In this document: piece after piece, positions 1 through 7,254 of the stretch
Layout: every line of letters begins with the position of its first letter
Position numbering within the stretch: the stretch's first letter is position 1
Assembly: GCA_001817215.1 (NCBI GenBank)
Contig: MHHX01000007.1
Span: 24,244-60,575 of the forward strand
Direction: 5' to 3'
From: Candidatus Brennerbacteria bacterium RIFOXYC1_FULL_41_11
GTDB lineage: Bacteria > Patescibacteriota > Minisyncoccia > UBA6257 > Brennerbacteraceae
Length of the DNA stretch: 36,332 nt
The notes under the pieces: generated by a model
Told to the model about the DNA's origin: nothing
Seen by the model: the letters and a program-made list of their open reading frames with translations, nothing else
Database searches by the model: none
Program-made: the position numbers and the translations under genes

Positions 1-165
1 AAAACAGGAAAGGAAGCAAACATGGCGGGTTTCGGATCTTTCAAGTTAGTTCAAAGAAAGGCCCGTTCCGGAGTCAATCCAAAAACCGGGGAGAGAATTC
101 ATATCCCGGCAACTCAGGTGCCGAAGTTCAAACCAGCAAAGGTTTTCAAAGAAACAGTAAAGTAA
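1..165 (+). CDS. hup: HU-family DNA-binding protein, C-terminal part
   Basis: The window opens inside this gene; only the last 54 codons are present, ending in TAA. The visible part carries the HU/IHF beta-arm: a GFGSF segment, then RKARSGVNPKTGE and the IHIPATQVPKFKPAK end. This is the region that inserts into the DNA minor groove, and the proline at the arm tip is in the NPKTG motif. HU proteins are dimeric, nucleoid-associated and bend DNA non-specifically. A perfect 12-bp terminator hairpin follows 5 bp after the stop. The next gene is convergent. The family call is safe; I cannot tell HU from an IHF-like paralogue without the N-terminus. Confidence 0.93.
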   Translation, partial: KTGKEANMAGFGSFKLVQRKARSGVNPKTGERIHIPATQVPKFKPAKVFKETVK

Positions 166-170
166 TAAAA

Positions 171-216
171 AACAAAATCGCCCAGAGTTGAGTCACGAGG
201 CGATTTTGTTTTTTGT
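171..216 (+). terminator. Intrinsic terminator after HU gene
   Basis: A perfect 12-bp stem (171-182 with 199-210) has a 16-nt loop and is followed by a T-rich stretch. The other side is A-rich on the plus strand, so it may also stop the converging rpsA transcript. Confidence 0.85.
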
Positions 217-227
217 ATTTTTGATTT

Positions 228-1247
228 TTATTCTGCCAGGCCAAGGCTGATCTTTTTCTCTTTTTTGTCGATTTCAAGAATTTTGAACTGATAAGTGTTT
301 TCAACCGCGATCTCCTTGTCCTCACAGATGCCGAAGATGTAATCGTCAAGACCTACCAGGGCACCGAGCTGTGTTTGTTTGATGACCCGGCCGGGATAAG
401 CTTTCCCCTTTTTGTATTTTGATTCGATCTCATCCCAAGGATTTTGTTTGTACGGCTTGAGTGACAGAAATATTCTGCCATGGGCAATATTGATGATTTT
501 AGCCTTAGTTTTATCGCCAACTTTTAGGTATTGTGATGGATCGTCGACCAACTTGTGATCAATTTCTGAGATATGGATCAATCCTTCTAGGGTTGGTTCG
601 CCAAATTTAATAAATGCGCCGAATGGTGCTAGTCCGGTGATCTCGCCCTCAATCTCGCCTCCGACATTGTAGCTTGAAAGAAGGTCTTGAAGCTTCTCGC
701 TCTCGGCTTCTTTTTCGGAAAAGATCAGCTTGCCGTCTTGTTGATTGAAATCAAGGATTCTGACCTTTACTTCTTTACCGACAAGTTTTTTGAGTTCATC
801 AAGTATTCTGACCCTGTTTCCGCCCTCAACTCTTGGATAGTGTTCGGTCGCCAGTTGAGATACCGGCAAGAAACCTTCAATTCTTTCGAACTGCATTAAT
901 AATCCGCCTTGGTTGGCGCCGATAATATTTAAACTCAAAATCTCGCGCAGGTCTCTTGCCTGACGAATTTTTTCCCAACCAGCTTCTTTATCCGCTTGGT
1001 TCAGGGACAGTTCCCAAAAATTATTTTCATCGGTTGGACCAATGATTTTAACTGCGATCTCGTCCCCGGGGCTCAGATTTTTGATTTTGTCGGCAGAGAA
1101 AAGATATTCTCGGCCAAGAATAATACCGGTGCCGATATCGCCAAGGTCGATGAAAACCCGACGAGGTTCTTTTTTCAGAACCTGGCCCTGGGTGATTGCG
1201 CCGATATTGGCACGGCTTTTTTTGATGGCTTCAAGGATTTGCTGCAT
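228..1247 (-). CDS. rpsA: Ribosomal protein S1-like protein with about four S1 domains
   Basis: 339 residues. S1 RNA-binding domains are visible at about 15-85 (ends in WELSLNQAD), 100-180, 195-265 and 280-337. The third is textbook: GGEIEGEITGLAPFGAFIKF, then GLIHISEI, then GDKTKAKII and GRIFLSLK. The protein is shorter than the six-domain S1 of Proteobacteria and resembles the four-domain form common in Gram-positives and CPR. S1 binds single-stranded mRNA leaders and helps load them on the 30S subunit, which is relevant in a genome whose genes mostly lack SD sites. The ATG start lies only about 10 nt from the predicted transcription start. It is divergent from the helicase gene and convergent with HU. 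An S1-domain protein other than true S1 cannot be fully excluded. Confidence 0.85.
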   Translation of the reverse strand: MQQILEAIKKSRANIGAITQGQVLKKEPRRVFIDLGDIGTGIILGREYLFSADKIKNLSPGDEIAVKIIGPTDENNFWELSLNQADKEAGWEKIRQARDLREILSLNIIGANQGGLLMQFERIEGFLPVSQLATEHYPRVEGGNRVRILDELKKLVGKEVKVRILDFNQQDGKLIFSEKEAESEKLQDLLSSYNVGGEIEGEITGLAPFGAFIKFGEPTLEGLIHISEIDHKLVDDPSQYLKVGDKTKAKIINIAHGRIFLSLKPYKQNPWDEIESKYKKGKAYPGRVIKQTQLGALVGLDDYIFGICEDKEIAVENTYQFKILEIDKKEKKISLGLAE

Positions 1248-1263
1248 AGATTGCGATTTTTAT

Positions 1264-1292
1264 AATATACTTGAAAGATCACTGATTTTCAA
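1264..1292 (-). promoter_or_regulatory. Promoter of rpsA
   Basis: Reading leftward, TTGAAA (1292-1287), 17 bp and TATATT (1269-1264) predict a start near 1257, a 5' leader of about 10 nt without an SD. The site lies in the 69-bp divergent spacer shared with the helicase gene. Confidence 0.55.
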
Positions 1293-1316
1293 CCCTTTTG
1301 GAACTTACTTATACTT

Positions 1317-3236
1317 ATGTCTCAAATATTATCCGAACTGAACGATTCTCAGAAATCAGCCGTTTTGAATCTTTCCGGGCCAATGATAATTGTTGCCGGT
1401 CCGGGTTCTGGCAAGACAAAAACCCTAACCCATAGAATTGCCTATCTTTTGGAGTCGGGAATTGAACCGGAAAAAATTCTGGGCCTGACATTCACCAATA
1501 AAGCCGCAGACGAGATGCGACGTCGGGTTTCTGATTTGGTACCAAGTTTTTTTTCTATTAAGAAAAATGAATCAGGGTTATTTCTTGGCACTTTTCACAG
1601 ATTGGCGGTGATGATTCTGCGTCGTGAAGCCGGCCATATTGGTTTTTCTCAAAATTTTTCAATCTACGACGAAGATGAAAGCCTCTCGGTGATGAAGGAA
1701 GCGGTCCTGGGCCTAAATCAGAATAATGATTCACCGAATGATCTTCTAAGAAAGATCTCTTTTTTGAAAAACCGAGGCGACCTGATGTTTGGAGAAACGG
1801 CTGTCGTTCCGGAAAAAATTCTCAATTATTTTGAGAGCTATCAGAAAATTTTGAAACAAAGATCAGCCTTTGATTTTGATGACCTGCTTTTGAAAGTGGT
1901 TGAGCTTTTTAAGAAAAACCCCGCGATTCTCGAGAAGTATCAGTTAAAATGGCAGCACGTTATGGTTGATGAATACCAGGATACAAATAAGCCTCAGTAT
2001 CTTTTGATAAAAATGCTTTCAGAAAAGCATCGTAACCTTTGCGTGATCGGTGATGACTGGCAGTCTATCTATGGCTTTCGGGCTGCGGATTTCAAGAATA
2101 TTTTGCGTTTTGAAAAAGACTGGGTTGATGCAAAGATATTTTTTCTCGAACAAAACTATCGTTCGACTCAGAATATCGTTGCGGCTTCCCAAGCGATGAT
2201 TTCGAAAAACATTTTTCGAACCGAAAAAAATCTTTTTACTAAAAACCCCCAAGGTGATCTGGTTTTTGTGATTAGGTTCGGCGATGGTTTTGAAGAGGCT
2301 CGCTGGATCAGAGAAAATATTTCTGAAGAGCTCAGAAACGGTGCCAAGTTATCTGACTTTGCGATCCTTTTCAGAACCAATCTTCAATCCCGAATTTTTG
2401 AAGAAACTTTTTTGAAATCCGGTATCCAGTATCAATTAGTCGGCGGATTCAAGTTTTATAAAAGAAGAGAGATTCAGGATTTGCAGAGCTACCTTCAACT
2501 AATCTTCAATCCCGATGATTTTCTGGCTTTCAAAAGAGCCTCCGGCGTGCCGCGCCGAGGCATCGGTGAAAAAACCTTGGCCGCCTTGGCTAAAGGGGAA
2601 GATGTTGCTTCAAATAAAGTTAAGGAATTCAAAAGATTAATTCTGACCTCGCGTGAGATTGTTAAAGAACTTAAACCTTCTGAGTTTTTGTTCTGGCTTT
2701 GCAAGGAAATAAAATATCAGACCCATCTTGAGCAAGAGGGCGAAACCGGCAAGGAAAGGTGGGAGAATGTTCTTGAGCTTATCGGTGCGGCCAAAGCCTT
2801 TGATACAGAAGAATCGCCTCGGGGCCTGGAAAGGTTTTTGGAAAACATCAAGCTTTTGCAGGATGCCGACAGTTATGAGAAAAGTTCTAATCGTTTGACA
2901 TTGATGACACTGCACTCTGCCAAGGGGCTTGAATTTCCGGTTGTTTTTATTGTCGGCCTTGAAGAAGGGATTTTGCCCCATGAGAGATCCTTAAAATCCC
3001 AGGAAGAGCTTGAAGAAGAACGTCGGCTGCTTTACGTTGGCATGACTCGTGCCAGGAAGAAGCTGTTTTTGTCTTTCGCTAATACCCGGTTTATTAAGGG
3101 TGAGTTTTGCGATCGGCCGGGGTCAAGGTTTCTGGACGATCTGCCGACTGAGAATATTAGTTTTATTGAACAAGACCTGCCCACCGGTGGGCAGGGGTTT
3201 GGGTTCGGCGAGGATCGAACAATTTATCTTGACTGA
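1317..3236 (+). CDS. pcrA: UvrD/PcrA-type superfamily 1 DNA helicase
   Basis: 639 residues with the full SF1A helicase set: Q-motif region (LNDSQKSAV), motif I GPGSGKTKTLTHR, Ia TFTNKAADEMRRR, Ib GTFHRLA, II VDEYQDTN, III GDDWQSIYGFRAAD, IV EQNYRST, V TLHSAKGLEFPVVFI and VI RRLLYVGMTRARKKL. It is a 3'-5' ATP-driven DNA translocase acting in nucleotide-excision and mismatch repair and in clearing proteins from DNA. It is about 80 residues shorter than typical PcrA because the C-terminal tail after motif VI is brief. That tail carries a perfect 20-bp palindrome (3176-3195) that adds the residues DLPTGGQ. The ATG at 1317 has no SD. PcrA versus UvrD naming is arbitrary here. Confidence 0.93.
   Translation: MSQILSELNDSQKSAVLNLSGPMIIVAGPGSGKTKTLTHRIAYLLESGIEPEKILGLTFTNKAADEMRRRVSDLVPSFFSIKKNESGLFLGTFHRLAVMILRREAGHIGFSQNFSIYDEDESLSVMKEAVLGLNQNNDSPNDLLRKISFLKNRGDLMFGETAVVPEKILNYFESYQKILKQRSAFDFDDLLLKVVELFKKNPAILEKYQLKWQHVMVDEYQDTNKPQYLLIKMLSEKHRNLCVIGDDWQSIYGFRAADFKNILRFEKDWVDAKIFFLEQNYRSTQNIVAASQAMISKNIFRTEKNLFTKNPQGDLVFVIRFGDGFEEARWIRENISEELRNGAKLSDFAILFRTNLQSRIFEETFLKSGIQYQLVGGFKFYKRREIQDLQSYLQLIFNPDDFLAFKRASGVPRRGIGEKTLAALAKGEDVASNKVKEFKRLILTSREIVKELKPSEFLFWLCKEIKYQTHLEQEGETGKERWENVLELIGAAKAFDTEESPRGLERFLENIKLLQDADSYEKSSNRLTLMTLHSAKGLEFPVVFIVGLEEGILPHERSLKSQEELEEERRLLYVGMTRARKKLFLSFANTRFIKGEFCDRPGSRFLDDLPTENISFIEQDLPTGGQGFGFGEDRTIYLD
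3176..3195. repeat. 20-bp perfect palindrome inside helicase gene
   Basis: CCTGCCCACC is followed directly by its exact reverse complement. It lies in frame near the 3' end of the helicase gene and encodes part of a linker-like tail. It is much more GC-rich than its surroundings. It resembles the short palindromic repeats scattered in many CPR genomes; copy number cannot be judged from this window. Confidence 0.7.
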
Positions 3237-3278
3237 GCGCCGATTGATTTGCGTTTTTAATATTGCTGGGGAATTCAT

Positions 3279-3314
3279 TTTTTTTCCGGAGTTTGAATCT
3301 TATCCGGAAAAAAA
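3279..3314. repeat. Inverted repeat between helicase gene and ksgA
   Basis: Twelve-base arms (TTTTTTTCCGGA and its complement) enclose a 12-nt loop. The T run is in the 5' arm on either strand, so this is not a classic intrinsic terminator, though it could still fold in RNA. The rest of the 3237-3380 gap holds only the ksgA promoter. Confidence 0.6.
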
Positions 3315-3344
3315 TTAATTCTCCAGGGAGAAAGAAGTTTGTTT

Positions 3345-3350
3345 TATAAT
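3345..3350 (+). promoter_or_regulatory. -10 element of ksgA
   Basis: A consensus TATAAT lies 30 bp before the chosen ksgA start and predicts a leader of about 24 nt. No convincing -35 is seen, so confidence is moderate. Confidence 0.45.
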
Positions 3351-3380
3351 ATAGGATTTATAAAGATATACATTATATAT

Positions 3381-4184
3381 ATGGGGTTTGCCGCAAAGAA
3401 AAAATTCGGACAGCATTTTTTGAAAAATATTTCTGTCGTCAAAAAAATCGTCAAAGCCTTGGAACTGGAACCCGACGAGGTTGTGTTTGAGATCGGGCCG
3501 GGCAAGGGGGTTTTGACGGCTGAACTTTTAAAGACTAAAGCCAGAGTCGTTGCCGTTGAAAAAGACAGGGATTTGATTCCGATTTTGCAAGAAAGGTTCG
3601 GCGATAATAAAAATTTTGAATTGATTAATTCCGACATTTTAGATTTTGATCCGCGACCGCTAATCATCAGCTACCAATCGTTAAGTTTCAAGGTTTGCGG
3701 TAACTTGCCGTTTTATATTTCCGGCATGATTTTGGAATTGATCCTTGAACGGTGGTGCGAGAAGCCAAGACTTGCTGTTTTTATGCTGCAAAAAGAGGTT
3801 TGTCAGAAGCTTTTGGCAAAATCTGGGAAAATGACGATTTTGGGAGTGATTAATCAACTGCTTGCTGATTTCAAGCTTTTGTTTTACGTTCCAAAAGAAA
3901 GTTTTTCCCCAAAACCAAAGGTTGATGCCGGGGTCTTGAAGATTGTGCCTAAAAAAACCGATATTTTTTACAAAAATTTAGGCTTGAAAGAATTTATCAA
4001 AGCTGGCTTTTCCCACCCAAGGAAGTTTTTATTGAACAATCTTTCGCAAAAAACAAGCTTTGACAAGGAAAAAATCAACCGAGCATTTTTAAAACTCAAA
4101 ATTTCAGAAAAACTTAGGCCCGAAGATCTTGAAAAGGAAATCTGGTCAAAACTTCACGGTTTTTTAGTTGAAAAACACTTGTAA
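3381..4184 (+). CDS. rsmA: 16S rRNA adenine dimethyltransferase KsgA/RsmA
   Basis: 267 residues from the ATG at 3381. The frame is open further upstream, but those residues are an AT-rich non-homologous stretch overlapping the promoter region, while family homology begins at AAKKKFGQHFLKN. Seen: GQHFL, SAM motif I EIGPGKGVLT, acidic ribose-binding VAVEKD, the NSDILDF segment and catalytic NLPFYIS (usually NLPYYIS), then the helical C-domain. It transfers four methyl groups from SAM to two adjacent adenines near the 3' end of 16S rRNA during late 30S maturation. Normal family length. The next gene's -35 overlaps its stop codon. Confidence 0.95.
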   Translation: MGFAAKKKFGQHFLKNISVVKKIVKALELEPDEVVFEIGPGKGVLTAELLKTKARVVAVEKDRDLIPILQERFGDNKNFELINSDILDFDPRPLIISYQSLSFKVCGNLPFYISGMILELILERWCEKPRLAVFMLQKEVCQKLLAKSGKMTILGVINQLLADFKLLFYVPKESFSPKPKVDAGVLKIVPKKTDIFYKNLGLKEFIKAGFSHPRKFLLNNLSQKTSFDKEKINRAFLKLKISEKLRPEDLEKEIWSKLHGFLVEKHL

Positions 4185-4208
4185 AACTTATTATTTGAGG
4201 GGTATACT
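4179..4208 (+). promoter_or_regulatory. Promoter of the 4227-10367 operon
   Basis: TTGTAA (4179-4184, including the ksgA stop), an 18-bp spacer and TATACT (4203-4208) predict a start near 4215, only about 12 nt before the first ATG. It would drive the five to six tightly spaced genes up to the terminator at 10510. Confidence 0.55.
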
Positions 4209-4226
4209 ATAAATGTTAATCTCTCG

Positions 4227-5036
4227 ATGAAAAATACTCTTTTTTTGATACTAAAATCAGTCGGGGTCCTTTCGGCGTTGTCAATCTCGGCGTTTTTCTT
4301 TTCTTTTTCTTCTATTTGGGACTTGGATTTTTCTTCTCTTGGTTTGAAAAAGGACGAGATTGAAGATCCAAGAAAAATTTTCGGTCAAGGTAAAATCGAG
4401 CTGTCTGCGGAAAAGATCTTCGGCAATAATATCACCGAGCGCCTCGCCGTTGTTGGAACAAATTATTTAATGGCAAAGTTTCCCGGTGGTCCAAAAACAT
4501 TTTCCAGTTCTTCAATCGACTATATTGATCGAGTAAAAATAAATCTTCTTGGTCAGGGTGAAGTTGAAAAAATCATTGATAATGAGTTAAGAATCTATTC
4601 GAAAGAGGAACTAAGCATTATCCCGGACACCACGAGTAATATCACCCGGTACTTGAACGGCGTTTTTGTTATTTCCGGTCGTTATCTTAAATCGTTTCGG
4701 GGGCTTGACGTGGAAATGTTGGTTTATCAGGCTGATGTTAATGATGACCATGAATCAAGGAAAAAGGTCATGGAGTTTATTGATAACTCTAAACTTGCCC
4801 TGGATGAGTTTGTTTTATTGTCGGTGCCGGAATCCTGGGTTGTTTATCATCTTGGCGTCATGAATTTATTGTCCGAGTCGCGGTACACAGCTTTGGCCTA
4901 TCTGCTTTTTAAAGACGACCCAGTCAGGGGCAGACTGGCTTTTGATAGTTACGAAGATCTATCTTACCGTATCCTTGCTTTTAACCAGGATTTTTCCAAA
5001 AAATACCAAGAGTTTGTAAAAACCATCAAGTTTTAG
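4227..5036 (+). CDS. Membrane-anchored or exported protein, unknown family
   Basis: 269 residues, not recognised. A hydrophobic segment at about 8-30 (LILKSVGVLSALSISAFFF) looks like a signal anchor or signal peptide without a lipobox. The rest is soluble and mixed alpha/beta, with a helical C-terminus from about 180 (KKVMEFIDNSKLALDEF onward). It is the first gene of an operon whose later genes look like T4SS membrane parts, so an envelope-assembly or periplasmic role is a reasonable guess. The leader is about 12 nt without an SD. The next start follows 8 bp after the stop. Confidence 0.75.
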   Translation: MKNTLFLILKSVGVLSALSISAFFFSFSSIWDLDFSSLGLKKDEIEDPRKIFGQGKIELSAEKIFGNNITERLAVVGTNYLMAKFPGGPKTFSSSSIDYIDRVKINLLGQGEVEKIIDNELRIYSKEELSIIPDTTSNITRYLNGVFVISGRYLKSFRGLDVEMLVYQADVNDDHESRKKVMEFIDNSKLALDEFVLLSVPESWVVYHLGVMNLLSESRYTALAYLLFKDDPVRGRLAFDSYEDLSYRILAFNQDFSKKYQEFVKTIKF

Positions 5037-5044
5037 TTTTAAAA

Positions 5045-5149
5045 ATGAAAAATATTTTTAATCAAAAAATATTGAAAACAGGTTTCTGGACGGTTCTGGC
5101 AGTGGTTTACGTCCTGATTTTTATTAAATTGCTTGTGATTGGAAAATGA
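5045..5149 (+). CDS. 34-residue single-pass membrane protein
   Basis: ATG at 5045, 34 codons, TGA at 5147-5149. The product is a basic N-terminus (MKNIFNQKILKTGF) followed by one transmembrane helix, WTVLAVVYVLIFIKLLVI, and a GK end. The stop overlaps the next ATG as ATGA, the usual sign of translational coupling, and the preceding gene ends 8 bp upstream, so it fits the operon exactly. No family is recognised. By position it could be a small accessory subunit of the membrane complex made by this operon. Confidence 0.6.
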   Translation: MKNIFNQKILKTGFWTVLAVVYVLIFIKLLVIGK

Positions 5150-7254
5150 AAATCCGTTTAGCACATTTTCGAGATCAATCACTCTCTTTTCAGATGGTCT
5201 TCGCCCTGGCGGTTATTTTTTCAGCAATACTCCCGGTTCTTGTTTTCGCCGAATTGATATTGCCGCCTCCACCGGGATGGACAGCCTGTGATAAAGATCC
5301 TGGTTCTGCTGAGTGCCTGGAATTTTGCACCACTGCTTTAGGACAGGCGCACCCTAAATGTCCTGATCATCCGATAAACGACGCAGAATGTTGGGTTGGT
5401 CTAAAGGACAATAATGGTGATACTCTGTGTCCTTCGATTCCAATTCCCATGCCAGTGATTGGCTGGTATCCGGGAAAGCTTCCGGTTCGGGTTGCTTCTG
5501 ATCCAGAGGCATATGCGGGTGAAGGCGTTTGGGTTTGGAATACTGGCGGAGTAGAAGGCAAAGACAAGGAAGGCGGTGTCTATGTTTTCAACAAAGAAGC
5601 CGAACCGTTGTGGACAAGGTGCTGGCATCCGGAAAAACAGTGCACATATTTTATTGAGTTGTCTGAAAATGAAAAAGTTAGGGTCGGCGATATATTGTCA
5701 AACTCTGATCTTTACATGCAGAATATGCTGAATATTTTTACCGAAGAATGTCCGACTTACGCGAAGATTGCCGGTGTGAAAATAATCTCCGATGTTAAAG
5801 ATCCATCAAAGCCGCCAGAAGTCGAGATTGCGGAAAACATTGACGAGTCGTCATGTAAAAATATCATCGATTCGTGGGATACGGTTTTGGTTGATAAGAC
5901 AAAAGCCGTCAAGATGTCTTTGTCAGAAGCCCTGGAAGATGTGCCTTTTGATTTTTTTGACGCGTTTATGAAAAGAGATTTGATTGATCAGGTGAATAAC
6001 GATGCCTACTATGAAGAAGATCCCGAAGCTGTCAGGCCACAGTCATATCTCTACAGTGCCATTGGCGGAACTTTTGTTGAACCGAACACAAGTTTTCTCG
6101 GATTTTTGCGAAGAGCGACTCGGCCAATGTCAAAAGCACAGCTGGCCCTGTTAATTGATTCTTACGCCAAGAACGAACAAAGAAAAGCCGAAAGCGCGTT
6201 GCTTGAAGAGGTGCGTCAAGGCAAAGGTCTGTTTTCCAAGTATGAGATTTCTTCAGTTTCTACGGTTGATACGGCCACTGGAAAAGAAGATCATCCGGCC
6301 AGGTTCACCGCCTCTCTTCCTTCCGGAGTTGGTTTTGGTGACATGATGGCGGTCAGACAGTCTGCGCTGGATGTTTTCGTTAATACTCAATATTATCATG
6401 ATGAGATTCAGCCTCAGTTGTTTCCTCAGCTCGATCCCGGTGATAATCGTTGGAAAGGCGGTCCGCCCCAGCTTAATTCTTTGATGAACACAACCATGTC
6501 GGGTGGGTCTGGCATATATTCCGGCGGTGGCGGTGCGGGCGTGCCATTACCTTCACCGAAGCCCAATGATGCGACTTGCGAAATCAGTCTTTCTGATGCC
6601 AGTATTTTAATGGGTTTGAACGAGAGGAGGAGCTATCTTTTCAGTATTGATGTCGAAAGAAATAATGGCGGCGGTTCAAAAAACGACATTGATAAAATCG
6701 AGATTTTTTTCTTTGATACAACCTTGGCTTCGGCTTCGCCGTCGGTACTGCACGCGAATAATGCTAGTGGCACCCGTGACTTCATCCTTGACGTCCTTTC
6801 CAAAAAATCCGGCGCGACTGATGTGAATATTGTCGCCACCTTAAAGGATGGAGTCGGTGGCAGGGAGTGTTCGGCTGGCTTTGATCTGGAAGTGCTTAAT
6901 TTTGAGAGAAAGAAATGCAGTTCGCCGAAGTGCAAACTTCCGCTCACGATTCCGGATCCCGACCTGACACTTTATACTTGCGTCGGTATTCCTGATGACG
7001 GGCAGAATAACGATTGCACTTCAATGAACTCAAACTGCAAACAGGAGTGGTGTGTCGATATTGGTGATACCAACGGTGACGGCTTTGATGCTCTTTGTTA
7101 TGATTCTTGCGATGCCAGTCGTCAATCAAGCTGCCGCGCCGCTGGCTATATTTGTCAGGCATCCGGATCTTTGACAAAACCGCACAAGCAGTTTGGTTCG
7201 ATCGAGGTCATGAAACAAACCTTGAATCCGTTTTTAAAACTCTTTAGTCTCTAA
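5146..7254 (+). CDS. Large exported Cys-rich protein, unknown family
   Basis: 702 residues, not recognised. A hydrophobic stretch at about 16-35 ending VFA-E looks like a signal peptide. The mature start has a proline run (ILPPPPGW) and a Cys-rich part (residues 48-95) ending with the acidic loop DNNGDTLC. The middle is largely alpha-helical, with a Gly-rich linker around 450-470. A second Cys-rich block at about 595-670 has a calcium-loop-like DTNGDGFD. Paired cysteines suggest disulfides outside the membrane. It starts by ATGA overlap with the 34-residue gene and its stop overlaps the next ATG (TAATG), so all three are translationally linked. A surface or channel-lining component of a T4SS-like machine is an inference from context only. 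Confidence 0.8.
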   Translation: MKIRLAHFRDQSLSFQMVFALAVIFSAILPVLVFAELILPPPPGWTACDKDPGSAECLEFCTTALGQAHPKCPDHPINDAECWVGLKDNNGDTLCPSIPIPMPVIGWYPGKLPVRVASDPEAYAGEGVWVWNTGGVEGKDKEGGVYVFNKEAEPLWTRCWHPEKQCTYFIELSENEKVRVGDILSNSDLYMQNMLNIFTEECPTYAKIAGVKIISDVKDPSKPPEVEIAENIDESSCKNIIDSWDTVLVDKTKAVKMSLSEALEDVPFDFFDAFMKRDLIDQVNNDAYYEEDPEAVRPQSYLYSAIGGTFVEPNTSFLGFLRRATRPMSKAQLALLIDSYAKNEQRKAESALLEEVRQGKGLFSKYEISSVSTVDTATGKEDHPARFTASLPSGVGFGDMMAVRQSALDVFVNTQYYHDEIQPQLFPQLDPGDNRWKGGPPQLNSLMNTTMSGGSGIYSGGGGAGVPLPSPKPNDATCEISLSDASILMGLNERRSYLFSIDVERNNGGGSKNDIDKIEIFFFDTTLASASPSVLHANNASGTRDFILDVLSKKSGATDVNIVATLKDGVGGRECSAGFDLEVLNFERKKCSSPKCKLPLTIPDPDLTLYTCVGIPDDGQNNDCTSMNSNCKQEWCVDIGDTNGDGFDALCYDSCDASRQSSCRAAGYICQASGSLTKPHKQFGSIEVMKQTLNPFLKLFSL

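Noticed and set aside
3279-3314. Terminator after the helicase gene
   Set aside because: The T run lies in the 5' arm and no T-rich tail follows the stem, so it is listed only as an inverted repeat.
3339-3380. Upstream start for KsgA giving 14 extra residues
   Set aside because: Those codons overlap the -10 region and translate to an AT-rich non-conserved stretch; the family begins at the ATG at 3381.
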